Assembly (NCBI GenBank): GCA_024235655.1
Contig: JACKLY010000002.1
Span: 279,707 to 343,706, forward strand
From: Zoogloeaceae bacterium
GTDB lineage: Bacteria; Pseudomonadota; Gammaproteobacteria; Burkholderiales; Rhodocyclaceae
Length of the DNA stretch: 64,000 bases
Direction: 5' to 3'
The position numbers and the translations under genes are program-made. The notes below the pieces were generated by a model. That model saw nothing but the letters and a program-made list of their open reading frames with translations. It did not search any database and was not told where the DNA came from. Of the stretch, positions 1 through 7,959 are shown piece after piece; the first letter of the stretch is position 1; every line of letters begins with the position of its first letter.

Positions 1-549
1 CTTGTCCGGGAAACGCGCCAGCATGCGGTTGAGGCGCATCAGGTTTTCACCGAGATTGGCCTTGTCCTGTTCGAGCAGCACGGTGATCTGTGGCCCCAAT
101 TCGTCGGCGCGCCCCTGCATGATCAGCACGGCAGCCAACATCTGCCGTGCCGACTGCGACTCAGGCTCAGTCTCGACCCACAGTTTGGCAGCGCCATAAG
201 CAACATCCGCCTGCTGCGCCGCACTGGCCAGCTCGATGGTGCGCTGAAGCACCTTGGGATCCTTGGTGCGGTATGCCAGATCGGCATAGGCACTGACCGC
301 GAGGGAGATATTGCCGCGCTGCAAGGCAATCTCGCCGAGCAGCACCTGATACACCACCTGCCCCATTGAACTGGGTGCAGCGTCGGCTTTTTCCTTGGCC
401 GCAGTCCCTCTGGATGTGGCTTTTGACGGTACCTTCGCAGCGTTTCCGTCCGGCAGCGGCGCCTTTGCCTTGTTCTCGGCAGCCCAGCCTGGGGCAGAAA
501 AGCTCAGGGCAATCACCGCAGCAAGTGCCGCGCTATTTATCAGTTTCAT
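1..549 (-). CDS. TPR-repeat periplasmic protein, 3'-truncated by window edge
   Basis: An open frame of 183 codons starts at the ATG read from 549 and runs off the left edge without a stop, so the C-terminus is missing. It begins with a signal peptide: a Lys at position 2, a hydrophobic stretch, and a likely cleavage site after the Ala-rich segment near residue 23. A low-complexity Ala/Lys/Pro linker follows. From about residue 60 the sequence has helical-repeat character (YQVLLGEIALQRG, AYADLAYRTKDPKVLQRTIELA, AKLWVETEPES), typical of tetratricopeptide repeats. It is divergent from mutM. In related betaproteobacteria such a TPR gene commonly precedes lolB and ispE; that part lies outside the window. 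The specific function is unknown; a role in envelope biogenesis is an inference from context. Confidence 0.8.
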   Translation of the reverse strand, partial: MKLINSAALAAVIALSFSAPGWAAENKAKAPLPDGNAAKVPSKATSRGTAAKEKADAAPSSMGQVVYQVLLGEIALQRGNISLAVSAYADLAYRTKDPKVLQRTIELASAAQQADVAYGAAKLWVETEPESQSARQMLAAVLIMQGRADELGPQITVLLEQDKANLGENLMRLNRMLARFPDK

Positions 550-699
550 GGTATCCCTGCTTGCCCGAATGGTGGATTGGAATCTTTCGGACAATAATGG
601 TTCGGCATGTTATGGTCTTTTTTGCTGCCCCTCAAGTCAGCCGACATCTAAACGATTCGCCAAAACTACACCTGTACTCGAACTTTCAAGCTGCTCGCC

Positions 700-1512
700 A
701 TGCCCGAACTACCGGAAGTTGAAGTCAGCCGTCGCGGCCTCGCCCCTTTCATCACCGACCAGCGGGTACGCTCGGCGGTTATACGTACTTCCGGACTGCG
801 CCACCCGATCCCCCCCGAAATGGCCGGCTGGCTGAGTGGCCAGACCCTGCATGACATCCGGCGCCGGGGAAAATACCTGCTTTTCGATTTCGACCGTGGC
901 CACCTGATCCTGCACCTCGGCATGTCCGGTAGCTTGCGCCTGGTGGCACCTGGCACGCCACCGGAAAAACACGATCATTTCGACCTTGTCTTCGCCGACA
1001 CCGTCATGCGCCTGCGCGACCCGCGCCGTTTTGGCACGCTGATCTGGACCACGGAAGAACCTGAGCAGCACCCGCTGCTGGCTAAGCTGGGAATCGAACC
1101 CTTATCTCCCGCATTTGACGGTGACTGGCTCCATCGCGCCCTGTCTCTGCGCAGCGCCCCGGTCAAGCCGGTGCTGATGGACAGCCATCTGCTCGTTGGC
1201 GTGGGCAATATCTATGCTGCGGAAAGCCTGTTCCAGGCCGGCATTTCACCCTTGCGAGCAGCCCGCCGGATCAGCCGCAATCGCTGCCACTCGCTAGCCG
1301 AGAGCATCCGCAGAACGCTTGAGGCATCGATTGCTGCCGGTGGCAGCAGCGTGCGTGACTATGTCCATAGCGATGGCGGCGCCGGCAGCTTCCAGCTCAA
1401 CTGCGCCGTCTATGGCCGAGAGGGTCAGGCCTGCCTCCACTGCCAGACCCCGATCCGCTGTATCCGGCAGGCCGGACGCAGCACCTTCTGGTGCCCCCGC
1501 TGCCAACGCTGA
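700..1512 (+). CDS. mutM: formamidopyrimidine-DNA glycosylase (Fpg/MutM)
   Basis: Bifunctional base-excision repair enzyme that removes 8-oxoguanine and formamidopyrimidines and cleaves the abasic site. The protein has 270 aa, the usual size. It starts MPELPEVE, so after Met removal the catalytic Pro and the adjacent Glu are in place. The GRRGKYLLFDF segment near residue 55 carries the conserved Lys. LMDSHLLVGVGNIYAAESLF around residue 160-180 is the helix-two-turn-helix region. The C-terminus holds a complete four-Cys zinc finger, CLHC...CPRC. It is divergent from the TPR gene with a 150-bp gap, and transcribed alone before the dynamin-like gene 74 bp downstream. Confidence 0.97.
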   Translation: MPELPEVEVSRRGLAPFITDQRVRSAVIRTSGLRHPIPPEMAGWLSGQTLHDIRRRGKYLLFDFDRGHLILHLGMSGSLRLVAPGTPPEKHDHFDLVFADTVMRLRDPRRFGTLIWTTEEPEQHPLLAKLGIEPLSPAFDGDWLHRALSLRSAPVKPVLMDSHLLVGVGNIYAAESLFQAGISPLRAARRISRNRCHSLAESIRRTLEASIAAGGSSVRDYVHSDGGAGSFQLNCAVYGREGQACLHCQTPIRCIRQAGRSTFWCPRCQR

Positions 1513-1586
1513 CAAAGATCAGCCATCTCATTGATTTACAGCAGGTACATGATAAAGTTCATGAAACCTGACTAACTGGATCAGCC

Positions 1587-3545
1587 ATGTCGCTTGCCCA
1601 ACAATTTGCCGCCTATGCCGAGTGGCGCAGCCAACTCGGCGATGCGCTGGAAAACCTGCGCACCTGGCTGGCTGAAAATGAACTGAATGACGCACAGTCC
1701 GACCTGCGCCTTGCCCAGCTTGGCGAGCGGCTGCGCGAAGACCGCCTGCACGTGGCTTTTGTCGCCGAGTTTTCACGCGGCAAGTCGGAATTGATCAATG
1801 CGGTCTTCTTCGCCGAATACGGCAACCGGATGCTGCCTTCTTCCGCCGGGCGAACCACCATGTGCCCGACCGAACTGCTGTTCGACCCGGCCAAACCGCC
1901 CTGCGTCGAACTGCTGCCGATTGAAACCCGAGCCAACTCTTCCAGCGTCAGCGAATACAAGCGGTTTCCCGAAGAGTGGCAGCAGGTGCCGCTGAATATC
2001 GAATCCGCCGAAGCCATGCAGGAAACCCTGCGCCACGTCAGTGAAGTGACGCGTGTTGATCCGGCCACCGCAGAAAACCTCGGTTTTTCGGTCAATGACG
2101 ACTCGCTGGAGTCCTTTCATGTCGGCGACGATGGCAAGGTTGAAATTCCCCGCTGGCGTCACGCCATCATCAATTTCCCGCACCCCCTGCTCAAGCAGGG
2201 TCTGGTCATTCTCGACACCCCGGGCCTGAACGCCATCGGTACTGAGCCGGAATTGACGCTGTCGCTGCTGCCCAACGCCCATGCTGTCCTGTTCATCCTG
2301 TCGGCCGATACCGGCGTCACCCAGTCCGATCTAGCCATCTGGCGGGAGCATGTCGGCGCACCGGGTGGAAGAAAGAAAGGGCGCCTGGTTGTTCTCAACA
2401 AGATCGACGGGCAGTGGGACGAGCTCAAGAGCGAGGCCGAAATCGAGGAAGAAATCGCCCGCCAGGCCCGCAACTGCGCCGCCATTCTCGAACTGCCGCC
2501 CAGCCAGGTATTCCCGGTTTCTGCACAGAAAGGGTTGGTCGCCAAGATCAATGCCGACCAGCGCCTGCTTGCACGCAGCCGACTCCCGGAACTGGAGCGC
2601 GCCCTCTCCGAAGAGCTGATTCCGGCCAAGCAGGAAATCGTTCGCGACAACACCGAAAGTGAATTCAACGAACTCAATGCCCGCACCCGCAGCCTGCTCG
2701 ATTCGCGGATGTCCGGCCTGCGCGAACAACTTTCCGAACTGACCGAACTGCGCGGCAAGAACAAGGGCGTCGTCGAGTACATGATGGGCAAGGTAAAGAC
2801 CGAGAAGGAAGAGTTTGAAGCCGGCCTGCAACGCTACTACGCCGTACGCAGCATTTTCTCGACACTGACCAACAAGCTCTTCGCCCATCTCGGACTGGAC
2901 TCCCTGCGCGCACTGACCCAATCGACACGGGAGGCGATGCAGGAAGCCGCGTTTTCCAAGAATCTTTCCGACGCCATGAGCAATTTTTTCAGCGTCACCC
3001 GTGATTCACTGGCAAAGTCGAAAAACGAGGTCGATGAAATCCACAAGATGATGGATGCCATCTACCGCAAATTCTCAGTCGAGCACGGCCTGAAACTTGG
3101 CACCCCTGCCAATTTTTCAATGTTGCGCTATGAGAAGGAACTGAACCGCCTCGAAACATGGTGCAACACCCACCTGAATACCATGTTCCAGCTGGTTCGC
3201 CACGACAAGCAGCACCTGACCCACAAGTTCTTCGAAGAAGTGGCCCTGCAGGTGCGCCGCGCCTTTGAGCACGCCAACCGCCACACCGAAGGCTGGCTGA
3301 AGGCCATCATGGCGCCCATGGAAACCCAGGTCAGGGAACACCAGATCCAGCTCAAGCGCCGCCTGGAAAGCATCAAGCGCATCCACCAGGCGACCGACAC
3401 GCTGGAAGAGCGCATCAGCGAACTGGCCCATGTTGAAGCCACCCTGACAACACAGATACGGGCACTCGAAAACCTGGCGTGGACGATCCGGCAGTCACTG
3501 GAATCGCGCGTCGACCTCAATGACCAGATGGTCGTAAACCTCTGA
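1587..3545 (+). CDS. dynamin-family GTPase
   Basis: A 652-aa bacterial dynamin-like protein. The G domain is at the N-terminus: the P-loop is AEFSRGKSEL near residue 60, a Thr-rich switch I lies near GRTTMCPTE (about residue 90), the G3 motif is DTPGL near 210, and the G4 motif is NKID near 270. The second half is long and predicted helical, with many Glu/Lys/Arg heptad-like stretches (EQLSELTELRGKNKGVVEYMMGKVKTEKEEFEAG is one region, about 375-410), as expected for the stalk. No clear transmembrane hairpin is seen, so any membrane contact would be peripheral. Family members remodel or protect membranes; the function here is not known. Bacterial dynamin-like proteins often come in adjacent pairs, but no partner is visible here. 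Confidence 0.85.
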   Translation: MSLAQQFAAYAEWRSQLGDALENLRTWLAENELNDAQSDLRLAQLGERLREDRLHVAFVAEFSRGKSELINAVFFAEYGNRMLPSSAGRTTMCPTELLFDPAKPPCVELLPIETRANSSSVSEYKRFPEEWQQVPLNIESAEAMQETLRHVSEVTRVDPATAENLGFSVNDDSLESFHVGDDGKVEIPRWRHAIINFPHPLLKQGLVILDTPGLNAIGTEPELTLSLLPNAHAVLFILSADTGVTQSDLAIWREHVGAPGGRKKGRLVVLNKIDGQWDELKSEAEIEEEIARQARNCAAILELPPSQVFPVSAQKGLVAKINADQRLLARSRLPELERALSEELIPAKQEIVRDNTESEFNELNARTRSLLDSRMSGLREQLSELTELRGKNKGVVEYMMGKVKTEKEEFEAGLQRYYAVRSIFSTLTNKLFAHLGLDSLRALTQSTREAMQEAAFSKNLSDAMSNFFSVTRDSLAKSKNEVDEIHKMMDAIYRKFSVEHGLKLGTPANFSMLRYEKELNRLETWCNTHLNTMFQLVRHDKQHLTHKFFEEVALQVRRAFEHANRHTEGWLKAIMAPMETQVREHQIQLKRRLESIKRIHQATDTLEERISELAHVEATLTTQIRALENLAWTIRQSLESRVDLNDQMVVNL

Positions 3546-3614
3546 CTTTTGTCGTATTTTCCTGAGTCCGGGAGCAGCGTATGATGGGTTGATTCTGTCG
3601 CACAAAGCCCCCGG

Positions 3615-5219
3615 ATGCAGCCCTCGCTCCCCCGTTCTGCTGGCACCAAAATCGCCGAAAAATGGCCGTGGCGCTTGCTGCTCGGGCTTATGGTGTGGAC
3701 ACTGGCGACCGGTGCAGCCCTGACATGGGTGGTCAAGAGCAACATTCTGACGGCCGAACGCAATTTCGCTGATTACGGTGAGTACTTCCACACCCATATT
3801 CGCGACAAGCTGCGCGCCAACGAAGCTGTGCTTTATGGTTTTTCCACCGTCCTCGGCGCCATCGACCGCGATGATCAGGAAGCGGCCAGCCAGTATGCAC
3901 GCCAGATGCTGGAACGCTACCCCCATGTATACATGCTGGAAATCGTTCGTCGGGTAACTCGCCGCGAATTTGCCGAGCTCACTGCACTAATCGACCGCAA
4001 GTGGCACAAGGGCTTCCAGATCCGCCAATTCGACTATGACGATTCCCGGCGCTGGCGCCCGGCGGCGATCAAGGATGCCTATTACCCAGTCATCCTTGCC
4101 GAGCCGACCCTTCCCCCTGAGCAATCGATCATCGGCCTGGATATCGATTCACTCGAGGGCTTGCGTGCCGCACTGATCCAGTCTGAACGACAAGGCACCC
4201 CCGTCGCCAGTCGACCATTCAGGCTGGTTGAAGGTGATACCGCCTACGTTCTTTTCCGTCCGGTTGCATCAATAACTGCCCAGCCCGTCCGTAAAACCAG
4301 CATCGTGGGCGACAGTAGTTACGCACTGATGGTCATCCGGGCCAAGGATTTGTTTCCCTACTCGACTCATTTGAACCCAGCTATCACTCATACAGTAACG
4401 ATGCATGTCGGCAGTATCGCTTACCCATTGCTTTCTGTAGAGGCAAGGCAGACACCGCAACTTGGTGACAGTTTTTTCCAGCCTTTGCGCATTGAACGAG
4501 CGATCACCGACAGCGCACAGCCCTTGCTGCTCACGCTTGAACAACGGATCGGCCTGCGCGACATTGCGGGCACTGGTCTGGCTGCCGTATCGCTCGCCTC
4601 CATCCTCAGCCTGGCCTTGTTGCTCGGCTATTGCCGCTCTCGCAGACAGCACGAATGGTTGCTCAGGCAGGAACGGCAAACGATGGAGCACATGGCGCTG
4701 CACGACCCGCTAACCGCCTTGCCCAACCGCTTTCTCATGCTCGGCCGGCTGGAGCAGGCGCTGACTACCGCGCACCGGCACGGCAGCCAACTGGCGATCC
4801 TCTTTCTTGACCTCGATGGATTCAAGCCGATCAACGATACCCACGGGCATCACGTCGGCGACGAACTCCTGAAAACCATTGCCCAGCGTTTGCGTGAATG
4901 CATCCGTGACTGCGACACGGTGGCTCGCCATGGCGGCGATGAATTCGTGGTTGCCCTGACCGACATTCGAGACCCGGGAGATGCAGCAGCGGTTGCTGAC
5001 AAGATTCTGGAAACCATTGCCCGCCCGGCGACCATTGAAGGCATCGAGGTCGCAGTGACCACCAGCATCGGCATTGCCATTTACCCGGACAACGGCAAGC
5101 ATTCGAAAGCTTTGTTGCGTGCGGCTGACGCCGCGATGTATGAAGCCAAGGCAGAAGGGCGGCGCATCTACCGCTTTGCTGCTCCTGAGGCTAGCAAACC
5201 TGCCAACGCACCGGCTTGA
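3615..5219 (+). CDS. CHASE-domain membrane diguanylate cyclase (GGDEF)
   Basis: A 534-aa sensor that would make cyclic di-GMP from GTP. A transmembrane helix near residues 18-40 leads to a periplasmic CHASE-like domain (about 60-280; HVYMLEIVRRVTRREF and VILAEPTLPPEQSIIGLDI resemble the conserved core). A second transmembrane helix (about 312-338) is followed by a GGDEF domain. The active-site GGDEF is intact at residues 440-444. The inhibitory I-site RxxD is present as RDCD at 431-434, five residues upstream, so product feedback inhibition is expected. There is no EAL domain. The ligand is unknown; CHASE domains bind small extracellular signals. The gene ends just before a terminator shared with the convergent ferredoxin gene. 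Confidence 0.92.
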   Translation: MQPSLPRSAGTKIAEKWPWRLLLGLMVWTLATGAALTWVVKSNILTAERNFADYGEYFHTHIRDKLRANEAVLYGFSTVLGAIDRDDQEAASQYARQMLERYPHVYMLEIVRRVTRREFAELTALIDRKWHKGFQIRQFDYDDSRRWRPAAIKDAYYPVILAEPTLPPEQSIIGLDIDSLEGLRAALIQSERQGTPVASRPFRLVEGDTAYVLFRPVASITAQPVRKTSIVGDSSYALMVIRAKDLFPYSTHLNPAITHTVTMHVGSIAYPLLSVEARQTPQLGDSFFQPLRIERAITDSAQPLLLTLEQRIGLRDIAGTGLAAVSLASILSLALLLGYCRSRRQHEWLLRQERQTMEHMALHDPLTALPNRFLMLGRLEQALTTAHRHGSQLAILFLDLDGFKPINDTHGHHVGDELLKTIAQRLRECIRDCDTVARHGGDEFVVALTDIRDPGDAAAVADKILETIARPATIEGIEVAVTTSIGIAIYPDNGKHSKALLRAADAAMYEAKAEGRRIYRFAAPEASKPANAPA

Positions 5220-5221
5220 AA

Positions 5222-5257
5222 CGAAAAAGCGCCGCCCCTTTTCATCGGGCACGGCGC
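5222..5257 (-). terminator. rho-independent terminator of the ferredoxin transcript
   Basis: Inverted repeat GCGCCG (5229-5234) / CGGCGC (5252-5257) with an inner CCC/GGG pairing. On the minus strand the stem is followed by TTTTT, directly downstream of the ferredoxin stop. On the plus strand there is no strong T-run, so it would act poorly for the GGDEF gene. Confidence 0.65.
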
Positions 5258-5279
5258 CTTGATCGGAAGCTAGCGAGGA

Positions 5280-5540
5280 TCAGTCCGGACGCTTGTTTCC
5301 GGTGAGCTGCTCGTATTTGACCCAGAGCTGATCAGTGCTTTCCACCACATCCGGGTTCTTGGGAATACAGTCTACCGGACAAACCTCAACGCATTGCGGC
5401 GTATCGTAGTGACCCACGCACTCGGTACACTTGGCTGGATCGATCTCATAGATCTCGGCGCCTTGGGTAATCGCTTCGTTCGGGCACTCCGGCTCGCACA
5501 CGTCGCAGTTGATGCATTCGTCAGTAATAATCAAAGCCAT
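5280..5540 (-). CDS. 2[4Fe-4S] ferredoxin, YfhL/Alvin type
   Basis: An 86-aa low-potential ferredoxin. The start at 5540 (MALIITDECINC) is preceded by a good ribosome site (AAGGAAAA, minus strand) and is preferred over a longer frame reading back into coaD. The first cluster motif is CINCDVCEPECP. The second has the widened spacing typical of Allochromatium-type ferredoxins, CTECVGHYDTPQC...CPVDC, with a short C-terminal extension. It lies 13 bp downstream of coaD on the same strand, a linkage common in beta- and gammaproteobacteria. The redox partner cannot be told from sequence. Confidence 0.93.
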   Translation of the reverse strand: MALIITDECINCDVCEPECPNEAITQGAEIYEIDPAKCTECVGHYDTPQCVEVCPVDCIPKNPDVVESTDQLWVKYEQLTGNKRPD

Positions 5541-5553
5541 AGCTGCTTTTCCT

Positions 5554-6054
5554 TCAATTGTTGAAAGTCTCGGAAACCCTTGCCGCCAAGCGCGTCTGCA
5601 CCAGCGGATGAACAAAATTGCCGACATCGCCACCCAGTACGGCAATCTCGCGCACCATCGTCGCCGAGATGAACATGTACTGCTCTCCCGGCGTCAGGAA
5701 TACGGTTTCTACCTCGGGATACAGATTTCGGTTCATCCCGGCCATCTGAAACTCGTATTCAAAATCCGATACCGCGCGCAATCCGCGCAGAATCACTTTT
5801 GCGCCCTGCTCATGCAGAAAATCCATCAGCAGGTTTTCAAAGCCGACGATTTCGACATTCTTGTACGGCGCCAGCACCTCTTTCGCCAGCGCCACGCGCT
5901 CATCGAGCGTAAAGAAAGGACGCTTCGAGCGGCTCTGGGCAACACCAACGACAACACGATCGAAAAGGCTTGATGCCCGGCGCACGAGATCTTCGTGGCC
6001 ACGCGTCATCGGGTCAAATGTGCCCGGATAGATTGCTACACGATGATCCAGCAT
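5554..6054 (-). CDS. coaD: phosphopantetheine adenylyltransferase
   Basis: Fourth step of CoA biosynthesis: transfers AMP from ATP to 4'-phosphopantetheine. It has 166 aa from the ATG at 6054 (MLDHRVAIYPGTFDP), the normal family length. The nucleotidyltransferase signature is present as GTFDPMTRGHEDLVRRA (T/HxGH), and the second motif is EQYMFISATMVREIA near the C-terminus. The start lies inside the 3' end of rsmD (41-bp overlap), so the two are probably translated from one message. Confidence 0.96.
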   Translation of the reverse strand: MLDHRVAIYPGTFDPMTRGHEDLVRRASSLFDRVVVGVAQSRSKRPFFTLDERVALAKEVLAPYKNVEIVGFENLLMDFLHEQGAKVILRGLRAVSDFEYEFQMAGMNRNLYPEVETVFLTPGEQYMFISATMVREIAVLGGDVGNFVHPLVQTRLAARVSETFNN

Positions 6055-6649
6055 CCTGATGGCTTCCTCGCCGCATGAGATGGTAGTAAACCTGCCCCGC
6101 CCGCCCGCTGCGCAGCATTTGCCATTTACCGCCCAGACCTTGATCCAGCGGCATTTCGGATTCAACGTAAAGCGTTGCATCCTCATTCAACAAACGCGGC
6201 AACAACGGGCAGATTCTCTCGATCCAGCCACAACGATACGGCGGATCAAGAAAGATCACGTCGAAGGTTTGCGCAGTCGAGGAGGCGAATTTTAGCGCAT
6301 CCTGCCTTACAAGCTCCACTCGGGCAGCAGCATTCAACAAACGAACGTTTAAAGCCAGCCCCTCGGCAACCCGGGCATTCTGCTCGACCAGCACCACTTT
6401 TTCTGCGCCGCGGGAAGCCGCCTCAAGCCCCAATGCGCCACTGCCGGCAAACAGGTCTAGGCAGGACAAGCCAGTCAAATCCTGCCCCAGCCAGTTGAAC
6501 AAGGTCTCGCGAACACGATCCGGCGTCGGCCGCAACCCCTCGGCAGCGGGAAAGTTCAGGACGCGCCGACGCCACTCGCCACCAATGATGCGCAAGCTGC
6601 CGGCACCGGCTGATGCCTTCACCACCCGCGATGGCTTCGGCGTATTCAA
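6014..6649 (-). CDS. rsmD: 16S rRNA (guanine966-N2)-methyltransferase RsmD
   Basis: A 211-aa class I SAM methyltransferase that modifies G966 of 16S rRNA. The key motifs are RPTPDRVRETLFNWL, LDLFAGSGALGLEAASRGA (SAM-binding motif I) and the catalytic DPPY in VIFLDPPYRCGW. The start is a TTG at 6649 that overlaps the TGA of the upstream M16 gene (TTGA), which fits translational coupling; a GTG eight codons further in is the alternative. The C-terminus runs about 15 residues past the usual family end, into coaD. In E. coli this gene neighbours ftsY; here two peptidase genes lie between them and ftsY is divergent. Confidence 0.95.
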   Translation of the reverse strand: MNTPKPSRVVKASAGAGSLRIIGGEWRRRVLNFPAAEGLRPTPDRVRETLFNWLGQDLTGLSCLDLFAGSGALGLEAASRGAEKVVLVEQNARVAEGLALNVRLLNAAARVELVRQDALKFASSTAQTFDVIFLDPPYRCGWIERICPLLPRLLNEDATLYVESEMPLDQGLGGKWQMLRSGRAGQVYYHLMRRGSHQDAGSSCSNLSGHI

Positions 6650-7959
6650 TCGCCAGCCACCACCACGGTCACCAGATGCTCGGGGCGCACATGCCGGGCA
6701 AAGGCAGCACGCACATCGGCGGCTGTCACTTTCCGGATATTCGTGGCGTAGGTATCAAGGTAATCCAGTGGCAGCCCATAAAAGCCGATCACAGCGACGT
6801 TGTCGAGAATCTTCCGGTTCGAATCCAGCCGCAGCGGAAAGCTGCCGACAATATTGGCCTTGGCGGCGGCCATTTCGCTTTCGCTCGGGCCTTCGGTGAG
6901 GAACTTCGCCAGCACTTCCCGCGTCACCTTGAGCGCATCCGCCGCCTGTTCGCGCTTGGTCTGCAGACCGATCTGGAACGGCCCCTGCTCCTTCATCGGT
7001 GCGAAATAGCTATACACGCTGTAGGCGAAACCACGCTTGTCACGCACTTCCTTCATCAACCGGGAGACGAAACCGCCGCCACCGAGGCTGTAGTTGCCGA
7101 CCATCAGCGCATAGAAATCGGGATCGCCACGCTTCAGCGCCGGCATGCCGATCTGGATATGCGCCTGGGCGGCATGATGCGGCAGGCGTAATTCTGCCGC
7201 CGGTGGCAAGGCCACGGCCGGCAGTTGCGCCTGCTCGCCACCGGCGGGCAAGGCTTCGGTCAGCTGCTGAGCCAGCGCCTCGGCTTCGGCACGATTGAGC
7301 GCACCGACAATGGTGACGACCGCCGAACGGGCGACGTAGTTGGCAGCATGAAATTCGCGCAGGTCATCCAGCTTGATCGCCGCCAGGCTTTCCACGCTCG
7401 GCTGCCGGCCATAGGGATGCTCGCCGTAGAGGCCAGCCCAGAAGGCACGCGAGGCAATGGTATCGGGGCGGGTCAGGGACTCGCGCAAGGCAGCGAGGCT
7501 GCGCGCACGCTCGCGCTCGAATACGGGCTCCGGGAAACGCGGTTCGGCAATCACCTGACGCATGATCTCGAAAGCAGCGGTGCGCTTGTCGGCATCCGCC
7601 AGCGTGCGCAGGCTGACCGTCGCACGATCAGTATCCGCACCGCCACCCAGACGGGCACCAAGGTCGGCCAGCCGCATCGCCACTTCGGTTTCATTCATGT
7701 TGCCGGCGCCCAGATCCATCAGGCCGCGTGTCAGTTGCGCCACGCCGGGCTTGTCGGCCGGATCCTGCGCGGCACCGGCGGCAAAATCGACCTGCACATC
7801 AACGATCGGCAGCGCACGGGTTTCCACAAAAAAGACCCTGGCGCCACTGGCCGCCGTCCATTGTTCAATCTTCACACCAGCCATCGCCAGGGGGGCAGAC
7901 AGCAGCACCGCCACGGCAAACAGGGCTTTCATCTTCATTCTCATCATTTCCCTCGACAT
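6646..7959 (-). CDS. M16 peptidase-like subunit lacking the zinc motif
   Basis: A 437-aa periplasmic protein of the M16B family. The N-terminus is a signal peptide (MKMKALFAVAVLLSAPLAMAG inside the first 30 residues). The position aligned with HxxEH reads AQLTRGLMDLG, so the zinc ligands are missing. The C-terminal half keeps the Arg/Tyr pair (RGFAYSVYSYF), which in M16B heterodimers is supplied by the non-catalytic subunit. The start ATG at 7959 shares its A with the TGA of the upstream catalytic M16 gene (TGATG), indicating coupled translation and a heterodimer. The substrate is unknown; degradation of periplasmic peptides is an inference. Confidence 0.9.
   Translation of the reverse strand: MSREMMRMKMKALFAVAVLLSAPLAMAGVKIEQWTAASGARVFFVETRALPIVDVQVDFAAGAAQDPADKPGVAQLTRGLMDLGAGNMNETEVAMRLADLGARLGGGADTDRATVSLRTLADADKRTAAFEIMRQVIAEPRFPEPVFERERARSLAALRESLTRPDTIASRAFWAGLYGEHPYGRQPSVESLAAIKLDDLREFHAANYVARSAVVTIVGALNRAEAEALAQQLTEALPAGGEQAQLPAVALPPAAELRLPHHAAQAHIQIGMPALKRGDPDFYALMVGNYSLGGGGFVSRLMKEVRDKRGFAYSVYSYFAPMKEQGPFQIGLQTKREQAADALKVTREVLAKFLTEGPSESEMAAAKANIVGSFPLRLDSNRKILDNVAVIGFYGLPLDYLDTYATNIRKVTAADVRAAFARHVRPEHLVTVVVAGD

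Noticed and set aside
1081..1110. tRNA T-arm-like sequence (GGGTTCGATTCCC on the minus strand)
   Set aside because: It lies inside the conserved LGIEPLS coding segment of mutM, and the flanks do not fold into acceptor, D and anticodon arms.
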